In this document: piece after piece, positions 1-8,189 of the stretch | Position numbering within the stretch: position 1 is the first letter of the stretch | Layout: each line of letters starts with the position of its first letter | From: Dehalococcoidia bacterium | Lineage (GTDB): Bacteria; Chloroflexota; Dehalococcoidia; Dehalococcoidales; UBA1222 | DNA: 26,918 nucleotides | Assembly (NCBI GenBank): GCA_009776515.1 | Contig: WRNP01000011.1 | Location: 1 to 26,918 of the forward strand | Direction: 5' to 3' | Translations under genes and position numbers: made by a program | Notes under the pieces: generated by a model | What the model was told of the DNA's origin: nothing | Database searches by the model: none | Seen by the model: the letters and a program-made list of their open reading frames with translations, nothing else

Positions 1-187
1 CCCGCCGCCCCGGCTCCAGCCCCTGAGTCGTGGCTCGGCAGACCACGCCGTAAAGCTCCAGGGTGCCGCTGTCGGTTTTGACCAAGCTGCCCAGTGCCGG
101 GAGTGCCCAGAGTTCATAGCTCTGAGCGATAAAAGAAGCCGTGGCGGCTTCGATGACCTCTCCGATACGCGTGTTTCTCGTGTTCAT
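1..187 (-). CDS. HAS-barrel domain protein, N-terminal part (HerA-type), partial
   Basis: The reverse strand from the ATG at 187 reads MNTRNTRIGEVIEAATASF and stays open for 62 codons to the left edge, so the 3' end is missing. The text IGEVIEAATASFIAQSYEL followed by GSLVKTDSG and LYGVVCRATTQG resembles the HAS-barrel that precedes the ATPase domain in HerA-type DNA translocases. The gene follows nurA after 52 bp, and NurA and HerA are known partners in DNA end resection, which supports the call. A purine-rich AAGGCGGG lies a few bases before the ATG. Whether the ATPase domain is fused downstream or encoded separately cannot be seen. The domain call rests on a short stretch plus context. Confidence 0.6.
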   Translation of the reverse strand, partial: MNTRNTRIGEVIEAATASFIAQSYELWALPALGSLVKTDSGTLELYGVVCRATTQGLEPGRR

Positions 188-239
188 GACTGCCCGCCTT
201 GATTTTTAATCCCTGTAACAGATTATATACTCTTGGGAC

Positions 240-1442
240 TCACACCCAGCGGGTCCGCTTGCTTTGGCTCTTGGCGGAGGTAGTCTGCGGCAGCCGCTCG
301 GCGATAAGCCAGTGCTCCAACATATGCTGGAAGCTGGCGCGGTCGACTCCCGTTACCACGGCCTGTTCATGAGCCTCAGCGAGCGCTACGGGGTAGCCGT
401 TGCCGCGATGACACTGATCAAGTATTAGGGCATGGGTAAGCGCCAGCTTTTCGGTGTCCGTAGCTACCCATTGCGGTACTTCCACGCGGGCGATCTCGTC
501 AGTGAGCTTTAAGTAGTAAAAATGGACCCGATGCTGCCCATAGCGCCCCGAGATCCGAGATTGGCTGTAAAAGACCGCTGAGCGCTCGTTATTATTGAGC
601 AGTCTGCCGAAGAGGTCGCTGTCCTGAAGCCCGGCTACGAACTCGCAAGGCCGGATGTCGCTGGGGGTGTTCTTGCAGTGCTTATCACAGTCAGCTACGA
701 CCTTGGGGCAGCGGACGAGGCGTAGGGAGTTGACCACATCCGCAGAGCGTGGGAAGCTGATATAGCTAGCCAGGGCGATGCATCGGTGCTCGGCCAGCAG
801 GCGGAACTCCTCCATAGTCTGGAGGTAGCCATTTTCCAAAAGCTCTTGCGAGACGAAGTCGGGGTATTTTTCGCTGGCCAGCCCCCACAGAATGAGCGAG
901 CCGTCCACGAGGGCTAAGGCGCTCCTCTCCGGCGGCACATCCCCAGACATTGTAGCCAGATGGCTGAACTCGGCCAGGGTACGCTTTATGCCGAGCAAGG
1001 TGCTCTCTACGGCTTGCTTGTGCAGACCATTGCTTAGATACATTTCGGCTTTGCCTGCATAGAGCTTTGGAATATTGGACAGCTCGGCACTGGCGTCATC
1101 ACCGTAATTTAGCCTCACCTGTCCGATGTTGATCAGATAGCAGCGGACGGATTGGTGGCGATCTACATCAATATGGGAACCATCGGTGGCCAGGACGGTG
1201 TGATTGGGTGGGGTGGGGGGTTGAGGGAAGCGTTCGCCAGGCGGTCCTACCAGCCCGGCCATGAGCCAGGGGGTCTTTTTCCCCGAGGTCTCAATCTTCT
1301 GCCTAAGCGTCTCAAAATCGAGGCTACTCTTGTCCAGGAGATTTGTAACATCATCCAGACGTATTTGGTGATCGACTTGTCCGTCACGGAGGTGGTCGAT
1401 GGCGGCATTTGCTTGGGCAGCCACTTTTGTTAGATCCAGCAC
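240..1442 (-). CDS. nurA: NurA-family 5'-3' nuclease
   Basis: A 400-residue protein with the NurA domain layout. ATDGSHID (D87) is the first metal-binding acidic motif, LVDGSLILW (D180) the second, and GYPVALAEAHEQAV with D367 close to the C-terminus matches the conserved closing motif. NurA is a manganese-dependent single-strand endo- and 5'-exonuclease that works with the HerA translocase in resecting DNA ends. The start is GTG at 1442, with GGGG about 8 nt upstream. An ATG three bases further on the same strand is out of frame. The HAS-barrel gene follows after 52 bp on the same strand, so the two are probably co-transcribed. Family call is confident; activity is inferred from the family. 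Confidence 0.82.
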   Translation of the reverse strand: MLDLTKVAAQANAAIDHLRDGQVDHQIRLDDVTNLLDKSSLDFETLRQKIETSGKKTPWLMAGLVGPPGERFPQPPTPPNHTVLATDGSHIDVDRHQSVRCYLINIGQVRLNYGDDASAELSNIPKLYAGKAEMYLSNGLHKQAVESTLLGIKRTLAEFSHLATMSGDVPPERSALALVDGSLILWGLASEKYPDFVSQELLENGYLQTMEEFRLLAEHRCIALASYISFPRSADVVNSLRLVRCPKVVADCDKHCKNTPSDIRPCEFVAGLQDSDLFGRLLNNNERSAVFYSQSRISGRYGQHRVHFYYLKLTDEIARVEVPQWVATDTEKLALTHALILDQCHRGNGYPVALAEAHEQAVVTGVDRASFQHMLEHWLIAERLPQTTSAKSQSKRTRWV

Positions 1443-1467
1443 GTCATTATCCCCTTGGGGCGGCTAC

Positions 1468-1485
1468 TGGCACGTAAAAGTGCCA
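1468..1485 (-). other. Small hairpin in nurA leader
   Basis: TGGCAC (1468-1473) and GTGCCA (1480-1485) form a perfect 6-bp inverted repeat with a 6-nt loop between the predicted nurA transcription start and its GTG. It could be a leader hairpin or a repressor site. No family is recognised. Confidence 0.35.
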
Positions 1486-1505
1486 ATTGGTAATCCTCTA
1501 AGGCT

Positions 1506-1535
1506 AGTATAGACGAACCGATGGCTGGGGCTCAA
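1506..1535 (-). promoter_or_regulatory. Predicted sigma-70-type promoter of nurA
   Basis: On the reverse strand TTGAGC (1530-1535) and TATACT (1506-1511) are 18 bp apart. The predicted start is near 1499, giving a leader of about 55 nt before the nurA GTG. Confidence 0.5.
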
Positions 1536-1545
1536 GAAAGGTGGA

Positions 1546-1578
1546 CGAAAACAGAAAGGCCCCCGAAGGGGCCTTTCT
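1546..1578 (-). terminator. Rho-independent terminator of the TIG-repeat gene
   Basis: A perfect 11-bp GC-rich stem (1553-1563 with 1568-1578) closes on a TTCG tetraloop when read on the reverse strand, followed by GTTTTCG. It lies 16 bp beyond the stop codon of the surface-protein gene and upstream of the nurA promoter, so it separates the two minus-strand units. Confidence 0.85.
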
Positions 1579-1594
1579 CCTGAATTCTGTTATC

Positions 1595-4219
1595 CTAGTA
1601 TGATTGGTAGGCCATGCGGCGGCCAAGCCACAGACCTAAGACGAGTGCGATGATGATACCCAGACTGTACCAAACGTGGATGAGCCAGCTTGGCCAAATG
1701 AAGCCGATGTTAAAAGTGCTGGCAGGGGACCAGTCGCCGACATTACCTGCCCCGTCGACCGCTCGCACACGCCACTGATAGGCGTTGCTACCGCTGGCCG
1801 AAGGCAACTTCGGGTCGTCTGGCAGGGTGAGGGTCGTGCTGGAAATGCCTAACTGTTCTAAGATGAGAACTTCGAAAGTCTCATCCTGGCTGAGTTGGAA
1901 CTCGTAGGTTACACCGCTGGGGTCAGCAACCGCTTCCCAAGTAAACTCCACCGGTTGCTTTGGCTTGGAGGCGAGGGCCGGTTTGAGTAGCACGGGTGCC
2001 GACGGGGCGGTGTTTTCAATGACGAAGTCGAGCTCATGGGTGGTCGTGCCGTCACTGATTCTCATCTTGTGGGCGCCTGCCGTTAGGGGCGGCACCTGTA
2101 TTGAGGTGCTGAATGAGCCCTGGGCGGTGGCGGAGGTCGTGGCAACCACAGCGGGGTCGCTGTCGAAAGTAATGGTGATGGATGAGTTGGCCCTAAAGCC
2201 TCCTCCGGTGACACCCATGTTCATCCCCACCCAAGCGGGATCGGCGTTGGTCGCCGATTGATCGAGAACCACGGATGTTTGTAGGGCAAAGGTGGCTGTT
2301 GCAGAGTTGGTGCCATCACTGGCGGTGATGGTGATATTGCCCGCCGGCAGAGATGGTACCTCGAAGACGAAGAGGGGGTCGTACCCGAAATAGCCCCAGG
2401 CGTTGGAGTTTACGGTGCCCACGACCTGGTTGCCAAAAGAAATGGTAACTGCGCGGTTGGCGGCGAAGCCTGCGCCTGTTAGGTATACTTGCTCCCCGGC
2501 CTGACCGGAGTAGGAGCTGAGAGTGTTGATGGTCTGGTTGATGTTGATCTGTGCGGAGCCAGATTTGCGCTCCGTGTCGCTGTTATTGCCATCGGTAGCC
2601 TGGACGATATACTGGCCTTTAGGCAGGAAAGGGATCTTAAAGGCGGCCTCAAACCCGCCGAAAGCATCGGTGGTGACTGTTCCCTGGATAGCGGCTAAGG
2701 AGTATTCGCCGAGTTGGAAAGTCATGGTTTTATTAGGACGGAAGCCGGAACCGCTGATGGTGATGGTATCATCCGGACCGCCGGAAGCTGGGCTCACGGC
2801 CAACTTGGGGTCGACGGTGAATGTGCCCGCGGACTCACCCTGTACAAAGAGATTATGTGTGCCGAATGAGGCATCATTTGGGATGGTGATGGGGGCGTTG
2901 GTAAAGGAGCCGCTGTTATCAACGGTTGCGGTCCCTATTTGAACACCGCCCAAAGTGACATCGGCGCTCCCCGGCGTAAAGCCCGTGCCGCTTATAGCAA
3001 TTGTCTCTCCCGGGGAAGCGCTATTGGTGCTTAAAGTAACATTGCTCGTAACGTTGATGGTGGCGGTGCTGGGGGTGCCGTTGCCCACTTGAGCCCGGAT
3101 GGTGTGCTCGCCCTTGGTAGCTGCCGGGAGAGGGAAAGTGACCTCAAAAGCACCGCTGGATGAGGAATAGGGGGCGGGGGTGATGGATATCTGCACTCCA
3201 TCTAAGGAGATAACCACTGCTTGGCTCGGTCCGAAGCCACTCCCGGTAACTTTGATATCTTCACCTACGGATATGGCCGTGAGCGGCGAGATGGTTATCT
3301 GTTGGTTGATGGTGAAAGTAGCTGTTGCCGAGCCACTGTTGGTCCGGGCTTCAATGGTGTGCGCACCGGGTGAGGTGGCGGGGATTTCAATAGTGGTGCT
3401 GAAGTAGCCGGCATTGGTTCCTGATGATGGTACAGTAGTTTGTTTGATAAATTGATCATCAAAATAAATTGAGACGTTACCGCCGGCAAAACCAGTGCCG
3501 ACCAGCTCTACGGTGTCACCCACGCTACCGCTGGTGGGGTTAACGGTAAGCCCGGCGGTGACGCTGAACCCAAATTCCTCGGAGGCTTCGCCGTTGCTGT
3601 TTCTGCGATCTTCTATGGTGATGTAGTGCTTGCCGCGGGTCAGCCCGCTGGGAATCTCAATGCGGAGATTGCTAAGCTTGCCGTTGCTGGTGCTTATGGC
3701 GCCATTAGATATGGGTGTGACGCTATTGCCATCAATATAGACATAGAGAGACGGCGCAGAGTTGGAGGTGCTAAAGCCGTCGCCCGCAATGGTAATTACG
3801 GTACCTATGGGCCCCTCCTCCGGGTCAATAGAGGTGATCCGTGGGGTAATATAGAATGGTCTAGAGTAGCTTTGGGAGATGGTGCCGCTGGCGGTGGAGC
3901 TTGTTGTTCGAACAGCATAGATATTTATTGCGCCGCCAAGGCCTTCGGGAATTTCAATGAAGTCTTCCCAGTCGCCAGAAGAGTCTGGGTAAATTCGTAT
4001 TTGATTGGCGGTGTTCGTTGAGCTACCGAAGCGGATATAAGCATAAGAACTAGTGCCATCAAGATGCCCCTTGGCATAAATCTCGGTACCAATGGGTCCA
4101 TAGTTGGGGTCAAGCGTCATGCTGTTGGTTGCCATAGCCGGTATTGTTTGAACAACAACTCCAGCCATTGTCAAAGTAAGTGCGAGTAACAGAGAGCAAA
4201 ATAACTTGGGAAATCTCAT
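1595..4219 (-). CDS. Secreted, membrane-anchored TIG/IPT-repeat protein
   Basis: A protein of 874 residues from the ATG at 4219, chosen because AGGAGG sits 10 nt upstream; the frame is open for 20 more codons without a better start. Residues 1-30 are a signal peptide (hydrophobic core, likely cleavage after AMA). Then come about eight TIG/IPT (Ig-like) units of roughly 90 residues, each with a signature such as GPIGTVITIAGDGF, GSVGDTVELVGTGF, ASPGETIAISGTGF or GGPDDTITISGSGF. A fibronectin-III-like domain follows (PSAPVLLKPALA to DWSPASTFNI). The last 30 residues hold a transmembrane helix and a short GRRMAYQSY tail, so the repeats should face outward. It is probably a surface adhesin or envelope scaffold; the ligand is unknown. 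It is monocistronic, with its own promoter and terminator. Confidence 0.8.
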   Translation of the reverse strand: MRFPKLFCSLLLALTLTMAGVVVQTIPAMATNSMTLDPNYGPIGTEIYAKGHLDGTSSYAYIRFGSSTNTANQIRIYPDSSGDWEDFIEIPEGLGGAINIYAVRTTSSTASGTISQSYSRPFYITPRITSIDPEEGPIGTVITIAGDGFSTSNSAPSLYVYIDGNSVTPISNGAISTSNGKLSNLRIEIPSGLTRGKHYITIEDRRNSNGEASEEFGFSVTAGLTVNPTSGSVGDTVELVGTGFAGGNVSIYFDDQFIKQTTVPSSGTNAGYFSTTIEIPATSPGAHTIEARTNSGSATATFTINQQITISPLTAISVGEDIKVTGSGFGPSQAVVISLDGVQISITPAPYSSSSGAFEVTFPLPAATKGEHTIRAQVGNGTPSTATINVTSNVTLSTNSASPGETIAISGTGFTPGSADVTLGGVQIGTATVDNSGSFTNAPITIPNDASFGTHNLFVQGESAGTFTVDPKLAVSPASGGPDDTITISGSGFRPNKTMTFQLGEYSLAAIQGTVTTDAFGGFEAAFKIPFLPKGQYIVQATDGNNSDTERKSGSAQININQTINTLSSYSGQAGEQVYLTGAGFAANRAVTISFGNQVVGTVNSNAWGYFGYDPLFVFEVPSLPAGNITITASDGTNSATATFALQTSVVLDQSATNADPAWVGMNMGVTGGGFRANSSITITFDSDPAVVATTSATAQGSFSTSIQVPPLTAGAHKMRISDGTTTHELDFVIENTAPSAPVLLKPALASKPKQPVEFTWEAVADPSGVTYEFQLSQDETFEVLILEQLGISSTTLTLPDDPKLPSASGSNAYQWRVRAVDGAGNVGDWSPASTFNIGFIWPSWLIHVWYSLGIIIALVLGLWLGRRMAYQSY

Positions 4220-4328
4220 GGTATTGCTTCCTCCTCTTGCCGTTTTAGCATTTGATGCCTTGTGGCTCTTGATGACCAACGTGCCAGACGCACACTAGGT
4301 TCATCATTTCGAGCACCAGCTTAAATTG

Positions 4329-4356
4329 ATTATAAGTTCCAAGCGAGATTTGTCAA
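4329..4356 (-). promoter_or_regulatory. Near-consensus promoter of the TIG-repeat gene
   Basis: On the reverse strand a perfect TTGACA (4351-4356) and a perfect TATAAT (4329-4334) are separated by 16 bp. The predicted start is near 4322, about 100 nt before the ATG at 4219. Both hexamers match consensus, suggesting strong constitutive transcription. Confidence 0.75.
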
Positions 4357-4512
4357 GTAAAACGATGAGCATCGGCTAAAGTTTGGGGCAAAACTGCGCG
4401 CGACTAAAAAATCTCCCTTTTGCATCCGACTTCTAATGCCGTCAGGGCGCACCATTGGCATAATACCATGGACGATCCGATGCCACTAATAAATGCGCGC
4501 TGAGCGTGTTCT

Positions 4513-4542
4513 TTGAATCCCTCAGAGTGGTTACCGTATAAT
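4513..4542 (+). promoter_or_regulatory. uvrB promoter, placed for a leaderless mRNA
   Basis: TTGAAT (4513-4518), an 18-bp spacer and a perfect TATAAT (4537-4542) end only 8 nt before the uvrB ATG at 4551. Transcription would start at or within a base or two of the ATG. No Shine-Dalgarno sequence is present, consistent with a leaderless transcript. Confidence 0.6.
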
Positions 4543-4550
4543 TTCAAGCT

Positions 4551-6542
4551 ATGCCCCAATTTGAAGTGATCTCCGATTTTAAGCTCACCGGTGATCAGCC
4601 GCAGGCGGTAGAGCGACTGGCGGAGGGAATTAAGCGCGGTGATCGGTGCCAGACTCTGCTGGGGGTGACTGGCTCTGGCAAAACCTTTACCATTGCCAAC
4701 GCCATCGCTGCCGCTCAGCGCCCGGCCTTGGTCATGAGCCACAACAAGACCCTGGCCGCTCAACTCTATGCCGAGTTCAAGGAGTTCTTTCCCAACAACG
4801 CGGTCGAGTATTTTGTGAGCTACTATGACTACTACCAGCCTGAGGCTTATGTTCCCTCTAAGGACATGTATATTGAGAAAGATGCCGATATCAACGAGGA
4901 GATTGACAAATTGCGCCATGCCGCCACCAGAGCCCTCTACGAACGGCGGGATGTGGTCATCGTGGCCTCGGTATCCTGTATCTATGGCCTAGGGGAGCCT
5001 GAGGAATACCAGAGTTTTATTCTGCGTTTGGAAGAGCATAAGCGCTACGCCCGCCGCGAGGTGTTGCGCCGCCTGGTAGACATGCAGTACCAGCGTAATG
5101 ACATAGACTTCTCGCGCGGCAAGTTTCGCGTGAGGGGCGATACTCTGGAGCTCCAGCCGGCCTACGAAGAGCAGGTGTTGCGTTTGGAGTTCTTTGGAGA
5201 TGAACTCGAACGCATCACACGAGTGGATTCCCTCACTGGTGAGCTCTTGGAGGAACTACCCCGGGTGGATATCTTCCCCGCCAAACATTTTGTTACCTCG
5301 TCGGAGAAACTCATCCGTGCCGCCGGCGACATCCGCCGAGAGCTTGTGGAGCGCCTTGCGGTACTCAAGGGGCAGGGCAAGCTCCTGGAGGCGGCGCGGC
5401 TTGAGGCGCGCACCAACTATGACTTGGAGATGCTTGAGCAGGCGGGATATTGCTCGGGGGTGGAGAATTACTCGCGCCATTTGGCGGGGCGAACTGCGGG
5501 CAGTGCCCCCTGGACGCTCCTTGACTATTTCCCCAAGGATTTCGTGCTTGTCATCGACGAGTCGCACATGACTATTCCTCAGATCCGCGGTATGTACCAC
5601 GGTGACATCGCCCGTAAGCAGACACTGGTGGACTTTGGCTTTCGTCTGCCTTCGGCTTTGGATAATCGGCCCCTCAGTTTCGGCGAGTTCAATGAGCGTG
5701 TGTGCCAGGCGATCTATGTCTCTGCCACACCTGCTGAATATGAACTTAAGCAGAGCACTCAAGTGGTGGAGCAGTTCGTGCGACCCACCGGCCTTTTGGA
5801 GCCAACGGTGGAGATCAAGGCTACTCATGGGCAGATTGACGACCTGCTGGAACAGGTGAAGCGGCGGGTGGAAAAAGGGGAGCGTTGCTTGGTGACGACC
5901 CTTACCAAAAAACTTGCCGAGAAATTGGCTGAGTACCTAATTGAAGCAGGCATCAAGGCCCACTACCTCCATTCCGATGTTGATACCCTGGAGCGGGTAG
6001 AGATCCTGCGCGATTTGCGCCTGGGTGTTTACGATGTGATTGTAGGTATCAACCTCCTGCGCGAAGGATTGGATCTGCCGGAGGTTAGCTTGGTGGCTAT
6101 TCTGGATGCTGACAAAGAGGGATATTTGCGCTCGGAGCAGGCTCTCATCCAGACCATGGGCCGGGCGGCTCGCCATGTCGATGGCCACGTGATCATGTAT
6201 GCCGATGGGATTACCGGCTCAATGGCGCGAGCTATGGGTGAGACTCAGCGGCGCCGTGATATCCAGGAGGCCTTTAATCGGGAGCATGGCATCACGCCGC
6301 AGGGTATTAAGAAAGCCATCAAGGATATCACCGAGCGTGTGCGTGCGGCGGCGGCCGAGGAACCAGTAGAACACAAAGATGCCTTCCACTCGCGTGCCGA
6401 GGCCGCTCGGTTGGTGGCGGATTTGGAGAAGCAAATGAAAAAGTTTGCTAAGAACTTGGAATTTGAACGGGCGGCGATGTTACGTGACCGTGTCATCGAG
6501 CTTAAACGCCAGCTCTTGATAAAAGATTTGCCGCCTATCTAG
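4551..6542 (+). CDS. uvrB: UvrABC excinuclease subunit B
   Basis: A full-length 663-residue UvrB, the damage-verifying helicase-like subunit of nucleotide excision repair that receives DNA from UvrA and recruits UvrC. Visible landmarks are the Walker A loop GVTGSGKT (38-45), [11 protein letters not shown], the beta-hairpin region [12 protein letters not shown], Walker B DESHMT, helicase motif [14 protein letters not shown] and the C-terminal UVR motif ([21 protein letters not shown]) that contacts UvrC. The start ATG has no ribosome-binding site, and a TATAAT lies 8 nt upstream. A PPC-domain gene follows after 9 bp, with its AGGAG overlapping the uvrB stop, so they form an operon. Confidence 0.97.
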   Translation: MPQFEVISDFKLTGDQPQAVERLAEGIKRGDRCQTLLGVTGSGKTFTIANAIAAAQRPALVMSHNKTLAAQLYAEFKEFFPNNAVEYFVSYYDYYQPEAYVPSKDMYIEKDADINEEIDKLRHAATRALYERRDVVIVASVSCIYGLGEPEEYQSFILRLEEHKRYARREVLRRLVDMQYQRNDIDFSRGKFRVRGDTLELQPAYEEQVLRLEFFGDELERITRVDSLTGELLEELPRVDIFPAKHFVTSSEKLIRAAGDIRRELVERLAVLKGQGKLLEAARLEARTNYDLEMLEQAGYCSGVENYSRHLAGRTAGSAPWTLLDYFPKDFVLVIDESHMTIPQIRGMYHGDIARKQTLVDFGFRLPSALDNRPLSFGEFNERVCQAIYVSATPAEYELKQSTQVVEQFVRPTGLLEPTVEIKATHGQIDDLLEQVKRRVEKGERCLVTTLTKKLAEKLAEYLIEAGIKAHYLHSDVDTLERVEILRDLRLGVYDVIVGINLLREGLDLPEVSLVAILDADKEGYLRSEQALIQTMGRAARHVDGHVIMYADGITGSMARAMGETQRRRDIQEAFNREHGITPQGIKKAIKDITERVRAAAAEEPVEHKDAFHSRAEAARLVADLEKQMKKFAKNLEFERAAMLRDRVIELKRQLLIKDLPPI

Positions 6543-6551
6543 GAGCAAGAC

Positions 6552-7007
6552 ATGCAAATAGCTGAAGGCAAGTTAGGGCGAGTGTTTGTTCTACGGTTGG
6601 AAGATGGCGACGCGGTGCCGGATTGCCTTGAGGAATTTGCCCGCGCTAAGGGCCTTACTATGGGGAGTGTGCTACTTATCGGCGGCATCGGCGGCGGTCA
6701 GGTGGTTTCGGGGCCGCGCGATTCCGTAAGGCTCCCGCCTGAGCCCATGCTTTTGCCGATAGATGGTGCCCACGAGATTGTTGGGGTGGGGCTTATTGCG
6801 CCAGACAAAGATGGAATCCCAAGGATGCATATGCATGCTGCGCTGGGGCGCGCCGGCCAGACCAAGGCCGGTTGCGTACGGCCTGGTATTATCGCCTGGC
6901 ACGTGGGCGAGGTAGTTATTTATGAGATACTGGATGTTGTGGCGGCTCGCCTGCCAGACATTGCGACCGGCTTTGAGCTTTTGCAGGTGGGATCTTGGCA
7001 TGGCTAG
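6552..7007 (+). CDS. PPC/DUF296-domain protein
   Basis: A 151-residue single-domain protein of the PPC (plant and prokaryote conserved, DUF296) fold. The start ATG has AGGAG 6 nt upstream, overlapping the uvrB stop codon. The fold is shown by the LEDGDAVPDCLEEFA helix, the GSVLLIGGIGGG turn, the metal-site-like RMHMHAALGR (H93, H95) and the closing EVVIYEILDVVA strand. Plant AT-hook proteins with this domain bind DNA; the bacterial stand-alone versions have no settled function and have no AT hook here. Co-transcription with uvrB suggests a DNA-related or housekeeping role, but that is inference. Confidence 0.8.
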   Translation: MQIAEGKLGRVFVLRLEDGDAVPDCLEEFARAKGLTMGSVLLIGGIGGGQVVSGPRDSVRLPPEPMLLPIDGAHEIVGVGLIAPDKDGIPRMHMHAALGRAGQTKAGCVRPGIIAWHVGEVVIYEILDVVAARLPDIATGFELLQVGSWHG

Positions 7008-7152
7008 CGAGTACCCTGAGCCCCGCCAAGAGCGGCGCGAGAGAAAGCATCGGGCGGAGCGCGAGCGGATGGCCAAACACGGTAAGGGCTTGGCACAAGT
7101 GTACAAGGACGCTGTCTTAAAGCGGCCTAGGGGCAAACAGGCGGAAGGTTAA
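7000..7152 (+). CDS. Small highly basic protein, 50 aa
   Basis: The ATG at 7000 overlaps the last codons of the PPC gene (stop at 7005-7007), with AGGTGGGA about 9 nt upstream. The same frame is open back to 6922, but that region codes for the PPC protein, so the shorter start is preferred. The 50 residues are dominated by Arg, Lys and Glu (PEPRQERRERKHRAERERM), compatible with a charged helix binding nucleic acid, then a short tail with AQVYKDAVLKRPRG. No family is recognised. The overlap and the Shine-Dalgarno sequence argue that it is real and translationally coupled, third in the uvrB operon. Confidence 0.55.
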   Translation: MASEYPEPRQERRERKHRAERERMAKHGKGLAQVYKDAVLKRPRGKQAEG

Positions 7153-7182
7153 GGTCAGTTGCGGTTTATATAGTCGGTCACG

Positions 7183-7211
7183 TTGACAGCCATTTATCCA
7201 ATCCCTAAAAT
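7183..7211 (+). promoter_or_regulatory. Promoter of the UbiA-family gene
   Basis: A perfect TTGACA (7183-7188), a 17-bp spacer and TAAAAT (7206-7211). The predicted start is near 7218, giving a leader of about 27 nt that contains AGAGG before the start codon. Confidence 0.7.
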
Positions 7212-7244
7212 CCCCCCATATTTCGTTGTTAGAAGAGGCTACCT

Positions 7245-8189
7245 GTGATGTCTTGGAAAACACTTAAGGCGTGGATAGAAATCCAGAAGATTCCCCGCCA
7301 CTCCAACGATATTTTTTCCTGTGTCCTGGGGGCGGTGTTGGCTTGGTATCATGTGGGAGTATTCCATTGGGGCATTTTCCTCTGTGCCCTAGTCGCGGTC
7401 TTCTTCATTGCGAACGGCATCTATCTCACCAACGAAGCTCAGGACTACGAAGGCGACCGACTCAATATGGGGCGCATCGGCGGGCGGGGTGGTATGGGCC
7501 TTACGACCACCGGCGGTACGCAGGTGCTGGTAAGGGGATATCTTAAACGGGAGCATGTGCAGGTGGTGGGGATGCTCTTCTTCGCCCTAGCCATCCCATT
7601 GGGGCTTATCATCCAGTTTGTTTTCCATGCCCCGCCGTGGACTATTCTCTTGGGTGTTGTGGGGATGTTTGTTACCTACAGTTACTCCAACCCACCGATC
7701 AAAGCTTCCTACCGTGGTCTAGGCGAGACTTTCATGATGGCAGGCTATGCTCTGCTGGTTTTCACTGCCTACTATATGCAGGCGGGTCCAAGTTGGTTCC
7801 CGCTTATCGTGGCATTGCCGCGAATCATTACCGTGCCTGCCCTAAAGATTATTCGGGAGTTTCCCGATCGCGCCGCAGATGAAGCTTCTGGCAAGCGCAC
7901 CTTGGTGGTCATCCTAGGGCAAGGACGTATGGCACGAGTCTATACGGCGCTTATTGTGCTGGCGCTGATTGCTTTTATCCCTACGGCGGTGGTGACCCGG
8001 TCCCTTTTTGCCGTCCTAAACGCATTGCCGGCGGTTTATCTCGTCAGGAGTATCGTTCCGATGGTGCGCGGCCGCTGGCACAATCGCATCGAGTTGGAAC
8101 AGGCGTGCTCAGCGGGCTTTATCGGGCTCCTCTTGACACCGGTGACGCTTACAGCGACTTTCCTGCTGGATGGCCTCTTTAGCTTCTAG
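7245..8189 (+). CDS. UbiA-family prenyltransferase
   Basis: A 314-residue integral membrane protein with about eight hydrophobic helices. The first Asp-rich substrate motif is NEAQDYEGD (N63, D67, D71), and the second is EFPDRAADEASGKRTL (D208, D212). Such enzymes join a polyprenyl diphosphate to an aromatic acceptor by magnesium-bound catalysis in the membrane. A menaquinone-type (MenA-like) or chlorophyll-synthase-like acceptor is possible; the acceptor cannot be read from sequence, and no quinone genes are adjacent. The start is GTG 7245 or ATG 7248, both served by AGAGG at 7234-7238. The 3' end overlaps the convergent response-regulator gene by 11 bp. Confidence 0.85.
   Translation: MMSWKTLKAWIEIQKIPRHSNDIFSCVLGAVLAWYHVGVFHWGIFLCALVAVFFIANGIYLTNEAQDYEGDRLNMGRIGGRGGMGLTTTGGTQVLVRGYLKREHVQVVGMLFFALAIPLGLIIQFVFHAPPWTILLGVVGMFVTYSYSNPPIKASYRGLGETFMMAGYALLVFTAYYMQAGPSWFPLIVALPRIITVPALKIIREFPDRAADEASGKRTLVVILGQGRMARVYTALIVLALIAFIPTAVVTRSLFAVLNALPAVYLVRSIVPMVRGRWHNRIELEQACSAGFIGLLLTPVTLTATFLLDGLFSF

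Noticed and set aside
4404..4919. 171-codon minus-strand frame overlapping the uvrB start
   Set aside because: It is antisense to conserved uvrB codons and to its promoter, and the translation shows no recognisable domain.
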